DNA from: Lingula anatina
Lineage: Eukaryota; Brachiopoda; Lingulata; Lingulida; Lingulidae
NCBI RefSeq assembly: GCF_001039355.2
Contig: NW_019775526.1
Location: forward strand, 277,368-341,367
Length of the DNA stretch: 64,000 nucleotides
Direction of reading: 5' to 3'
Shown here: piece by piece, positions 13,121-25,500 of the stretch
Position numbering within the stretch: position 1 is the stretch's first letter
Layout of the letters: each line of letters opens with the position of its first letter
Position numbers and translations under genes: made by a program
The notes under the pieces: model-generated
What the model was told of the DNA's origin: nothing
What the model saw: only the letters and a program-made list of their open reading frames with translations
Database searches by the model: none

Positions 13121-13346
13121 AAGGTTCTGCTGACAACCAAGTTGATCAGCGGACTAACTGAGCCTCGATTCAAATATGGCGAGATCCACTTGAAAACTTG
13201 CCGAGATTTTATTGTCTGCAGGGACGGCACGCGGGGGAGGAGGGGGAACCATTATGGGTTTATGCGGCATGCTTTCAAGTGCCCGCCATATTTAAACCCC
13301 GGCTCAATTAGTCCGTGGATCAGGTTGCTTGTGAACAGATCCTGAC
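13121..13346. repeat. palindromic (inverted-repeat) element
   Basis: Two diverged arms of about 95 bp face each other around a centre near 13235. The left arm includes GATCAGCGGACTAACTGAGCC and the right arm is its imperfect reverse complement. Both arms read as similar short peptides containing a Glu-Pro-x-Phe-Lys-Tyr-Gly core, one on each strand, which is what an inverted copy produces. It starts about 10 bp beyond the sushi exon of the Mesh-like gene. Confidence 0.7.
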
Positions 13347-13355
13347 AAGACAAAC

Positions 13356-16300
13356 CTGATGCTCTGCACTGTGTTTTTTTACCGTCCCACCCTCCACCAA
13401 TCAGACACCGCCTTACTGAAGAGCCCACCAACGTGTGACCTTCATCACATCTGAAGGTCACCTCATTGCCTGCGAAATAGCCTGTGAAGTGTTTTGTCCC
13501 GTTCAGCGGCGTCGCTAGATATCCGCAAGTCACAACTGAAAAAAAAATAGTTGGGAATGAAGTATTGACTACCTGTTGTTTTGATTATGATAACTACATG
13601 CACTACAACGGTGCAAAATCCTGATAACATATGAGCTGTGATAACAATCATCGGGCTTCTATAACTTTGATGAGAGAAACTTTCATACAAATCTTCTCGA
13701 TATTAACTTCTGCTGTAGGAATTAAAACGACCATCTAAAAATACAATTTTTGTGAGTAGGCCTACTCCTTTCGTGTATTACCTATCATTTTTACTATACC
13801 ACATGTTGGTCAAAGATATCAGTTAGGCCTAGAACTGAATTAATACTAAAATAAAGTGCAATGGCAGTAGCGAGTGGGGACAGTTACTGCAGTATTGTAT
13901 AAAGTCGGTGCTGTGCAGTATGAGTTACAAAAAGTTTAAAAAAATAGTGTCAAGGCTGATCATGAAAAGATCTCAATATATCGTGCAACTCACTCGGCTT
14001 GGTATCATTCACAGCTTTTTCAATCCCGAGCACAAATTTCCGGGTTGCTATGGCAATGTCCTCTCTCTCGGTCATCAAAAAGTCAAACAGACACTGCTTG
14101 ATTGTGCCGCAGACTTGTGTCGCCCTCTGGCGGGTCTCATTGGACCGAAAATCAAACGGTATTTCATACAGCGGCTCAAAGTTCACGTCCTGGTAATCCG
14201 CGTGACTCGTGCCGTTGTAATAGGTGAATAAACTGGTGTTGTCGTCCGTCCTCCCTGGAAAATGGAAAAAAATGGCGTCGTCGCTCATTTCTTTCAAAAG
14301 AGTTTGTGACAATTTGAATATTTTCATATCTGCCGGAAAGCACGATTTGAAGTTTTATTTGTTTTGACAAGCCATACCCCTAAGTATAATGTGTTGCGTT
14401 AAAAATTCATTTTAGTGTTTAACTAACACGCATTCATCTTCTTGCCCTTTTTTAAACGCGCTTAGTTATTTATCTTCAGCCAAACGGCAACTCAATCTAT
14501 CCGGAATTATCTGATCATGGAACTAATACACTTCAAAGAGTTATTTGACATTCCCCTTCACTGCCGTGAATCCGACCTACATGTCTCTCCAAAGTCCACA
14601 TGGATGTTTCTGTTTGTGGCGTTAGATGGCACCACTGTACCACTCCTAGTCATAAAGTCATCATCAGGGTCGTCATTCCAGGTTCCAACCAATCCCTGAG
14701 TCTCACCTTGAAGAGTGCAGCAGTATACAAGATAAATTTATTAAAACACTCAGGACACGTGTACCATTTGACAAAGATTTTCCCCTTGAAGATTCTCACG
14801 CCACAAGACCAAGTTCTTACTTACATGTCCATTTTCTTATGAGGAAAAAAGCGAATAAAATGTTTCTCTTAAAATATTATCAGAAAATGGCAATATAGCA
14901 ATATTTAAGAACAAAATATTAGATGCCGAATCAGTACCGTAGTACGCGGTTCTGCTTTTAAGTCACATTGCTAAAAAAAACGGCCTTGGTACATCTTTAT
15001 GCCTAACTGATTCTTCTAGCCAGAGACATAAACCAGTGCAAAGTTACCTTTAAATGTGGCTGGCAAGAAGAGCTTCAGATTGAGGAAACCAGCCGCTGAC
15101 TGTACCTCCAAGTACACGCCCAACTGCTGCAGACTGATCCCCAATGATGTAGTGTTCTGTGTATGAAATAAAACACCTAGTGCGAAAAAAAAACCTAAAA
15201 TGAACTTACATATACTAGTACAGCAATTTACATGGTTTAGTTCACATATAATTGGCTGTCTTTCCCTCGCTCACTACCTTAGACTGTTATCTCGTTATGA
15301 AACCATCTTTAAAACAACCCTGGTTATCTCGAACATATCGTTCTTTTACGCGAGTAAGAAGAGCCAACGTTATAATTTGGCCTAAGTACGCTGAGACCTA
15401 TTTCCACTGTGTGCCTGTTACAGAGCTCATCAATTGTGTCCCTGTTGTGCAATTTTGGTAAAAAAAAGAAACGAATGACGGCGGTGCAATTTCGACAGAC
15501 TTTAAAAGTTTATGTACAATTTGCACTTCTGATAAACCCGTACAGACGCTGACAGTTATACCGCATATGGACAAGACGTACCAGTCATAAAATCCAGGTC
15601 TAAATCATTGTATTCAACTCTCTTACTGTCCACCAAAACATCGATGGGTCTTCGGTCAGTCGTGTTCACTTCAATCACGTGGTCGTCACCTGACGTCACA
15701 GCAAATGACGTCAAAGCTGTCGCTCGTGTCATGATTCCTGCTTGAAAAATACATGTTTTACGGGATGCAATTTAAAGAAAGTGTTATGGATGTCGATCTC
15801 TAGATTTTGTTGTACACGTTTTAACTCCTTTGCTTAAGCCCCCATTAGCGTTGCCACTTTGATAACTGGTGATATAGAATCCATTTTTTTCTCCTACAAT
15901 GCCACTACAGACCATTACAGAAGAAGGTCAAACAAATGTATTAATTAATTAATATAATATTTGCCGTACCTCTAGAAGTTGGTATTTGTTGAGTGCGTCC
16001 TTGTATCACAAAACGCTTGTCCTTTGTTTCCATAATGACGTATTCTCCCAACCCGTTAAAGGTGTAGAAGGTACCGTCCAAAGTCATCATGTGAAGATCA
16101 CCAAAGGCGCCAACTGAAAGTGAAATCGACAATTTAAAATGGAAAGTCAAATATATCCGTCAGGACTTCGAACACCCCACTTTATAACTTTGCATATCAC
16201 CTTTTGCTTTTAAACTAGTATCCAACATAAAAAGGCCGATTTCAAACAAATTCGAATTTTTGTTTTGTGTGTTTGATAATTGCGTTCAGTGCCTTCTGTT

Positions 16301-18835
16301 GAGGGAGAAATATTAAGCGTGACCTAGCTGCATGTATCTCTGAGTAGTTTTCGCATTGAAAAATAACAGTAAATGTTATGTAGATGTACCCTCCGAGCGA
16401 CTATAGTCATGAATTACTAGCCATGAATATTTTTGTTACTGCTACATGTAATTGTTGGCTTAAATTGAGTCCATGGATATTTTAACTCGATAATTCTGTG
16501 TAAGGTTTTCACGCAAGGCCAGGTAAAAGAAGGTAAAAGATCTGATCTATAGCCTTGGCCCCTGCATACCTATTCTTGGCGGCACATAGCCCTTGCAGTC
16601 ACGTGACGGTCTCCGGCGGTAGTAAGTGCTCCTGCAGAGATCCGGGCTTTTGGACCACAGACAACAGAAATGCTGGGGCGCCATATCATTCGCAAAGTGA
16701 GACACGTAAGGGGCTTGGTGGGGATGTGAACATGTCATATGGGCTCGGTCTAAGGTCCCGCCTCCGATCTCCCAGTCGGCTACATTGAGAAGTCGACCTT
16801 TTCCGCCATAGCAACACTGCGTGGCTCCTCCTGATTGGCTAAAAATTATCCCAACCATGATGAAAATAGTTTTAATATTTAGAACAGTAGCCATTGCAGC
16901 TCACGTTTTCTTGTAAATGTTTGTAAAACAAGAACGGGAATCAAACGAAACACAAATTATCAAATGCATTACTCTAAACCTGACGGTAGTTTTAAACAGT
17001 TACATTATATATTAGGCCCTACTACTCCTATGTTTTCACATCACTTTAAACATTTATGACATTACAGGAATCAAACAAAAACCCACACTCACCTACAACC
17101 ACTTGATATAACGCAGTGCTCGGCGCCAGGGTTCAGCTCACAATTATATGCATAGGACGACCCCTGGTAACAAGTAGGGTCTGGACCATAGCGCCCTCTA
17201 TCTCTCAGTGCCTGCTGGAGCGTACAGGGGCATGGTGGGAGGTCTCCAGGCAACGGGACGCCTCTATCTTTGTCAAACCAAGATCTGCAGACAGAAACAG
17301 CAATGTCTTTTCGGTAAACTTTCAATGCTGATATGATGGCTTCCCAATTCTTGGGCGTTGATCGCAGACGGTCTCTGAGGTCAGGAATGACGTCATCTAA
17401 GAAAGATGTATGTTCCGCGTTTTTCGTTTGTCCAAGCAAGGCGGCTGTAATGTACGCATGCGCGTACCATTCCAAGGTATGAAGGTCCGACCACAGGACT
17501 GGAGATCTTGGGGTTTCAAAGAAAAAATGACAGTGTCAGAATCTGAAGATACATGTAAAATAGCAAACTTTATCGCCATCATGTTTAACATGACAGCGTG
17601 ACGTCATTCATTTGGTATGGTCTTACGTCATACACGGATCTCAGTCAATGGTTTTAAAACATTTATCAATCATAAATTTGGGACCAGTATTTATTTACGT
17701 AATTACATTATTTAATTATGTTCTTACCAAATGTTGTTATTGCAAGCAGCCATAATTTTGAAACACCACCATTATAATACAACAGTAGGCTGGCTGTGTT
17801 CACGTAGTTTAGAAAGTAAAAAGTAGAAATTATTGTATAAAAAGGTGCACATTTACATATTCCATGAATCACTATAAATAGTTTTCAACTGTTTAAAAAA
17901 TCTCACGTGTTCTTTTCCTCCACAGCGGATCCAGCAGACGACACACGGATGGCACCACTTAATGCCGCCAGGGGCGCCACTTGTATCAACTGCCCAAGAC
18001 GAGCAGTACCGGAGTTTGCCATCCCTCTCGTCACAGGGATCCAGTGTAATTCAACCTGTCCATTGTCATCGTTACTTATGGCTAAAAGGTCGATATCAAC
18101 CAGCGATGTATTCAGCTTCTCAACTTCCCACCTAATGACGTATGGACCGCCGTTATCCCAGGCCGCTCTGTTAGCGCGCTCTACGTCATATGCTACGTCA
18201 TAATGGTACGCTGGGGAAGGAAAAAGCCACGTGCTCAACTTGACATGTGAGACACTAGTAGATGTTATTTAACACAAAGGCAATTTTTAGTATGGTTATG
18301 TTCTAAATTTTCGAGATGGGTCTTTGATTAACGAGAAAAGTTGCTTATGAAACGGATGTGAGTACAAGTGAACGCATAAATACTTTTATTGCGTAAATGT
18401 TCGACATTCACGATAAGAAAATACAATGTAAAAATTCTGTCCACATTCACTACATGTATGGCTTATTCCAATCATTGAATGCTTTTTAATAAACGTTAAT
18501 TTGATTTAGAATCCTTCGGAAATAATTCATTCAAACCCATGCGTCTTACTTGGAATGAAAAACGCTCTATATCTAAAAGACTTCCCAGCGTCAGTGGACA
18601 GTTGGAAGCTGACGCGCTCTTTATTGAACAACGGCGGAGCGTAGCACTTCGCGCGCAATTCGCTGATGTAGTATCCGGGAACCACTTGACCTCCAAATTT
18701 GCATAGAAGGTCATCGGTTTCATTGAAGCAAGGACCTGACATAAAGACCTCGGTTCCACCGTATATCAGACCCTGGATTGGGGAAACCACAAGACCTCCT
18801 GTAATAGTTCATTGAAATATTGTGGTTTCACTTAC

Positions 18836-18868
<33 letters not shown>

Positions 18869-19615
18869 GCCATACTGCTTCGCCGAGCCTTACTTACACG
18901 GCGTTACCACAGAACTTACCGAGTAGGCCCTATACCAGCAGCATATCTTTGTGTGGCTGAAGCTGTATGCATTTATTAGGTATATGTTATAGTCTGTTTT
19001 TATGTTCAAGGTTGATACAGATATGATATTAAAAAAAAAAAGAAATTGAAGCCCTTACAGTCAGAATCAAACAGTTAAAGTGATAATAACTCTTCGTATG
19101 AGATCTATATTTCACAATAAAAACATTGTGAATAACTCATAGAAATATAATATATTCAGTTTTATCACAAAAACAGCAGTTATAGCTATTTTTCTGATAT
19201 CTGAGCATGTCTTTAGACCACGTGACCTCCATTGATGGCTATACTCTGTTAAAATCTCTTAAGAGATTTTAACAAAAAGCTTAACTTTTTAGAAAAAAAA
19301 CAGGGACTAACTTTGAATGTAAAAATGGATTCATTAACCATTGGTAAGCATGGGAAAATTGTTGTTTACTCCAGGAAAATTAATTTTTTTGCCAAAATGA
19401 ACAGTTATTATCCCTTTAAAGCCTGGCTTGTCAGTTAACGTACCCCTGCTACTACTACTACAGTCCCCCGCAGCAGTGACCTCCGCCTTGTCTACCTGAA
19501 ACACCCAGCGTCCCGGTACACCAACGTTCGTGGTGTTCTCCACGTCTATGATGGCGGCTGTCCGCGAGCCTGGAACGCTGAAATAACGCTTACCGTCACC
19601 AGCGTTGAATCCAGC
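13356..19615 (-). CDS. mesh: Mesh/SUSD2-like cell-surface protein (partial)
   Basis: Eleven exons in gene order: 19615-19444, 18798-18550, 18210-17907, 17506-17093, 16838-16570, 16113-15970, 15737-15582, 15176-15048, 14706-14581, 14254-13994, 13535-13356. All phases agree, giving about 801 residues. Domains: C-terminal half of NIDO (AGFNAGDG start, PGRWVFQVD), IPT/E-set (SPIQGLIYGG), a linker, AMOP (PCPCTLQQAL, then QCCYGGKG, FCC and GYVPP), VWD (GDLHMMTLDGTFYTFNG through GLVGTWNDDPDDDF), and one 180-nt sushi exon of symmetrical phase 1. The order NIDO, E-set, AMOP, VWD, sushi is that of insect Mesh, a septate-junction membrane protein; vertebrate SUSD2 and MUC4 share parts. Missing: the signal peptide and first half of NIDO upstream (an N lies at 20873), and a transmembrane segment downstream. 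If the weak donor after the sushi exon is not used, the frame runs into the palindromic repeat and stops near 13252. The orthology is inferred from architecture. Confidence 0.8.
18837..18863. repeat. poly(A) tract
   Basis: An uninterrupted A run inside an intron of the Mesh-like gene, between the NIDO and E-set exons. No adjoining retroposon body was recognised. Confidence 0.7.
19079..19415. mobile_element. 337-bp TTAA-flanked MITE (family B), copy 1
   Basis: Bounded by TTAA at 19075-19078 and 19416-19419, with near-perfect terminal inverted repeats of about 20 bp (AGTGATAATAACTCTTCG against the reverse of AACAGTTATTATCCCT). The centre holds an exact 28-bp palindrome, 19247-19274. A sister copy is at 55327-55701. 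It lies in a Mesh-like intron about 25 bp downstream of the NIDO exon's donor site. No coding capacity. Confidence 0.85.
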
Positions 19616-21954
19616 CTGCAAATGGAAAGATTGATTGTTTAACCCAAGACCCCATATGTATATGTAAATGTATATGCACAGGTCCGGTTTATGTACGCAA
19701 TATACCTCACTATTAGCCTTTTTCATCTTTTCCGGAAATGGAAATTGCATTGTGGGTAGGGGAGCCCTGCTACGCCAAAACACTTACAGCGGTGCTTAAA
19801 ACCATGGCTGGGTTTACGTGCTTTTTGTCCCGCTACTAAAATAACAGTAAGCGAGATCGACACATGAGGTTTAATAAGTTCCCAACAAACCCGTTAGAAT
19901 GAAAAATATGGTAGAAAGACAGGAAAATATAGCAAGTTTGGATCAAAAGCAGGGCACCGCGTTTGCGCTGAACATTTCGAAGGCGGGAAGAAAACTATAG
20001 GGCCTAATATTAGGAGATCAACTGTGCTTTAATAAAAAACAGAAATGCTTAGTTAAACAACGGATATAACGAACTATCGGCAAGTAGAAGTCCGGGGTAA
20101 AAAATGCGAGAAAAAAAAAACATAAAGATTTGAAGACAAAATTGAAGAATAGGCCGGGGCCTAAAAATTAAGAAAAGACTTCAAGCATGAGATTATGGAA
20201 AAAGAAAGTAAAAGCTTTGAAGTTTTACACGGGGATTCTACTTACAAAAAATTCAAGAACTTTCATGACTTTTTGTGTAACAACAAAGAGAAGGTTTGAA
20301 AAGTTTTGTATGTAATATCCGTTTTGTTTGTGTTTTATTGATAAGTGATCATTTTAAATGTTGTAGGCCCATCACAGGTTTTAGTCTCTAATAACCCTTA
20401 GCAGGGTGGGTTCTATTTTTTTTTTAACGTGAGACGTTAATAAAATTTTTATTATTATGTATTCAGTCCCGTATAAGTATTACTGATTTGTACAAACGGG
20501 GCTCATATTATCAAGATCAACAGAGACATACGAAGAAGAAAGTACATCGGCTCTTGTTGAACGCGTTATCGGCGAAATAAAAAGTTATTTCTGAACTCAA
20601 TGACAAGAGAATCGGAAAATTCAATGGGCATGTTTTTACAAAAAATGCAGAAAAGCCTTTCTGTAAGCTACACGTACATAATACATGTATGGTAAAGACA
20701 AAATGGATAATAAACATAATCCAACAACGTATTTGTAAAGTAATACAAATATGCTTAGTATTAAAGTAGGCCTACGTATATTTAACTGTCTTAGATAGTT
20801 GAAAAGTATGAAATGTGTGGGAAACACTTTATTTGAATGATTTAATTGTCTGTGATTGAAAACGATGAAAATNGAGATCCCTGGGAAGGCTTGGGTCTCG
20901 CTCAGTCTCGTTCAGGTTAGAGAGCTGTAGGTGGCCAATCAGATCTCGAGGACAACCGCTTATAGTAAACTGTGTAGTAGGTACAACCGTCGTGTAGTTT
21001 TTGCAATTTAGTTCTTTTCTCTCATGAATTTGAAGCAAATATAACTCAGGAGAAGGGATGAAGGGTAGGTAAATGTATTTTAATGGAAAACAGTAGGGAC
21101 AATTATTTTCTACTTTATTATCAAGTAATACATGAGGGAATTCCCATTGCGGCATTTGTCTACTCTTAATCTATGGCGGCTGATTTGACTTTGGAAATTA
21201 TTTAGCCCTTACGTGTTCTTCGCCGTTTAAGGATTATCAGATGGATATATTTAAATAGATTTGCCCTATTTGAAGTAGGTGGTCTAATTTGTAGTATTCT
21301 TTAACATGAACAGTTTTCCAACTCATTTTCCGTTACCAACCGCCACTCAAACGGTCACTCGGGTACAACCACCTAGGTTTATATCCACTTGTTGAATGAG
21401 AAAATCTCTTACTCTTATCTAAATGTTTTTGTAACATGTGGACTCATTAATTAAGCAAACGTCAGACTAACTAATTAATTGTTTGTTCAAATTATCTCAT
21501 TTATCTGATTTTGAAAGGAAGATGTTCAGGTTTGGTTCTAAAAAAATAATGATAAAAAACTATATGTATAAAATAATTGCTTTCACTAACAAGAATAATA
21601 AGAGTGGGTAAAATAATGTAAAATCCATCAGATCTTAACTAGTTTTATAATTATCTTCCTCTTCCAATGTAGAATTTTTGAATATGTACAAAGGTCAAGA
21701 ATTGAGTATAAATAGTGACAGTGGTAAACTAATGTAATAATAAAGGAAATGATTTGTGATGAACTGCCCCTCACATGCTTTAGTATATAAATTCATTAAT
21801 ATATTCTCTGGGCAAAATTAACAGTTAAAGATGTAAAAAGTTTCCTTAAAAACTCACACTAAATGAATATCTTTGGGTTAAAAAAAGTTTTTCTACTATT
21901 TACCAACATTTGATTTCCTGTCCTGACACTCACAATTCTTCCAGTCGTATCTGG
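19616..21954. other. gene-free region with N at 20873
   Basis: I searched the minus strand for the missing N-terminal half of the NIDO domain and found no matching exon. There is no recognisable gene, and the open frames are short and AT-rich. The N at 20873 suggests a contig join, so the 5' part of the Mesh-like gene may have been lost here. Confidence 0.45.
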
Positions 21955-22150
21955 GCAACCAGGTAAGTATCTTGTCCTCCCTGACACAAGTGGTCATATC
22001 AAGCACTGTGAAGTATGATGTCACTGGACAACACCTGACAGCTCAAATATAGAAGCTAATGCAATCCATCATGTTTTTTTAGTTGTTTTACCCCATTTCT
22101 GGTGGACTTGCCATTTGCTAAGATGTGTGACATCAGTCGGACTATGAGAA
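21955..22150. mobile_element. diverged end of the long-inverted-repeat element
   Basis: About 195 bp resemble the right arm of the element at 41823-44290, near 44100-44290: AACCAGGTAA, then CTGACACAAGTGGTCA, then TGTTTTACCCC, then TGCTAAG and TGTGACATC in the same order, with many substitutions. It is a single old terminal fragment just upstream of the first visible CCNF exon. The GGTAAGT near 21960 belongs to this element and is not good evidence for an exon. Confidence 0.65.
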
Positions 22151-22528
22151 CAACTCTGCTTCAATCTGGAAAAATAAAAAAAAATCTTAACCATTTAAGC
22201 AAGGGTTTCCCAAATACTATTGAAATTCAATTCTCCCACTGACCTACGGGCTGTGAACATTTAGAACTGTATCACAATAGTTGACAGATGGCAGGGTGAC
22301 AAAATTTGATGATTTTTGGCAACATTTGGGATTTATTTCTAATTTGTTAAAATTCATCCATAAAGTAATATTTGTCATTGGTTAAGTTAAATAATAAAGG
22401 GTTTATGCACTTAAACATGTATTTTAAATTGAAATGAAAAATTAAAATATTCTTATCACATAAATAAAAAAACAAAATTTGAACACAAATATCATATATA
22501 TGATTACAAATCCCATCTCAATTTTTAG

Positions 22529-25500
22529 TGGTGAAAGAATTTGGCAAGTGCAAGTTGGTGCTACAGAGACATATGAGGTCCATGTCCCTGAACATGGCTA
22601 GTCAGAAACCTCGCACCAGGAGTGACTGTACCATCTGGTCCCTTCCTGAGGAGATATTACTACTACTTCTACAAGGCCTCCATATTAAAGACTTACTCAA
22701 CATGGCAGCAGTGAGTGATGCATGTTTTTTTAATGGGGAGTTTTATGTCATTTAACATTGAAAGAATTTCTATGGTAATACTTGAATATTTATTGAATTT
22801 CATTTTTCATTGCCATTTTCACACTAAGACAAATATATATCATGTTACAGTTTTTTGACTAGTACATTTTTTTTTTTTCAGGTTCATTCTTATTTCCGTG
22901 ATCTCATCTACTCTCATACCTCACTCTGGGCTGGTATCAACTTTGATGAAACTTGGCCCTCCATTCCAAACTTGAAACATTTTGAAAGGTGAAATATATG
23001 CATTACTATCATTTCATGTAAACATTTCATGTTGTCTGCCCATTTACTAATGTTCTTAATGAATAAAAGCAAAATGATTGGAAAAAATATTTAGTTCAAA
23101 TTTCACAACATATAACATATTGCTTTGCATTATTGAAATATTAATGCAGTTTTAGTTACCTTATTTACATTTATCTAAAGCTCCTAAGCATGTTTTTTTT
23201 TTCATGTATTTTAGGTCAGCAAGTAGTGGCAATATAGAGGCTTTAATCAAACTTGGAGTTGCTTACCTCTACAATGAAGGGTGTAAGTATTTAAAGATGC
23301 ATACAAAGCCAATTTTTTGTCACAAAAACCAACCAAATGCCAGCATATAGTTTCAAGTAGTATAACTAAGAGAATTACCAAAAGGCATTGTTTAATTTTA
23401 CCCGAAAATGATGTTTGAACGGATTTTTCTGCTGGCATTCTAAGCTGTATGTCAATGGGGCAGGAAAGTAGGTCACGAAAGTAGGTTAAATTTACAACCA
23501 AAAATTTAAAGAAAGGAGCAGTCTAAAGGTCTTTTATGGCTGATCGAGTGATCTATTCAGTTTATCCCTTGGCATGTCGAATTTATTTGAGTCATATAAG
23601 AATCTAGTAGAAGTGGTTTACATGTGTTACTGGGAATCCACGCTCCACCGATGTTCGGTTCGTATGTACCTTTAATTAATTACCAATGTAGACAAATATC
23701 CAGAAGTATGATTCATATACTTTCAGAAATGAGCATTGATACTGCAATGTATAGAAATGAAAATTTATGTTCAGATGCTTGGGTGTTGTATTGATGCCCC
23801 CAGGCTCCCTATACAGAACCTTATGCCAGTCCTTGCTTTTTTGGATTTTTTTAAAAAGATTCCCTGTCATCTCAGAATTTAAAATGGAAAGGTGCATTTT
23901 CCCTTGAAGGATTAAAATATTTCCATTTTATTTTTTTCATTGCAGTTCCTGGTGATTTTGAAGGGAAGCGCATTACGAGCAATGGAGAACAAGCTGCTGC
24001 AATGTTTTGCCAAGTTGAATCTCTAACGCCGGAAATCTCTCCATTCACTTGGCTTTTCATCCGTCCCCCCTGGTCAACTGCCGGGGCTTGCTGCAAAGAA
24101 TATGTTTTCAAGAACATGAAGAGCATTTGTGAAAAGGTAACAAAGCACATGTTGACAGTAAGAGAATAAACGGGAAGTGTGTTAGTTTTAGTAAAATGTT
24201 TAGAAGTTTGCCTAAAGATTGACAAGGATTATTTTCTTCAAAAGGAAAACATGTAATGGAACCATGTACTTTTGGTCAACTACACTTAACATTTTGCAAA
24301 TTACAATTGATAGTATTTTTTATCTGAAAGTATGATATGACGGCAAAATATTATTTAGATGATGTATAATGCTTCATGAAGAAGTATGTTATAATTATGC
24401 ATAATTTCTCTCCAGGATCCAAGCTGTAAGGTCCAGTTGTGCCTAGCACACACACTGCAGTTGTTCGATGATGAAGAGCATGCCCAGGAAGCCAAAGATT
24501 ATCTAGAAAAGGCTGCCAGTCAGCACTCTCCTGTGGCCGCCTATCAGCTGTGGCAGTGCAATCAGAAGACAAAGGTAATGAGATTTTTAGGTATCCTTTA
24601 ATTATAGAGTATATGTTTAATAATGAGTAACAAGAGAAAATATTGTCTGAATATTTGTTTTTGTGGATATTGCTTATTGTGGACTGGCAACTCGTAATAC
24701 TGAAAATTTATGTAGTATTTTAAAAAGATGCTTAGCTGGCTTATATATGCAAACTGTATTTGATTCAGTTTTCTGAAATTTTGCTCATCTACACTCCAGG
24801 CATTTGATGTTGCCAGTCAGTTAAAAAGTATTCGCATGCTCCGTGACATTGCCAACAAAGGTCAGTTGGAGGCCCAGCTGTCTTTGTGCCACCTTTACGC
24901 AGATGGGAAGTACGGAGGTATCTCTGAAGCCCAAGCAGCAGGTTTCATGAAGGAGTTTGTGCAATCTACTAAACCCAGCGACATCCATGATATTTTCAGG
25001 TGGAACTATGATATAACAAACTCTATGAGGTGAGTTTTAAGAGTACCCCATTACTTTTGTTTCTACTCTGTGCATACTGTAGGCTTGGTTAAAAATTACA
25101 TCTGTCTGTCACATTGACTAAAAAATTTACAGTAATTCGAAAATTTTAAATCAAGGATTGTGCCAACTAGTTCATAATTGGAAACGCCTAAAACATAATA
25201 AATCACATAATGAACATTTTATAAACGGCCTGTCTTCTCTGAACTGTGATCTGTAAATATTTGTTTCCAGATATATCCTGGTAGATTGGCTAGTGGAGGT
25301 AGCTTCTATGAAGGACTTCAGTAGCCTGACCCTCCATGTGGCAATCAGTGTGGTGGACAGGTTTATCAGCAGGCACATGATGACAAAGTCCAAGTTACAG
25401 TTACTGGGGGTGGCTGCTATGGTGGTGTGTTCAAGGTAATGGACAGGTCTTGATGTGGAATTAAGGGGTTGATGGGAGGGATGGTATTGTTTTTTTTAAA

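Noticed and set aside
20829-21155. Possible N-terminal exon of the Mesh-like gene on the minus strand
   Set aside because: Its translation lacks NIDO features such as an FNY or Trp motif, and it contains the N at 20873.
21945-21966. Possible first CCNF exon ending AACCAG|GTAAGT
   Set aside because: The same AACCAGGTAA context occurs in the right arm of the repeat element near 44105, so the site belongs to the transposon remnant.
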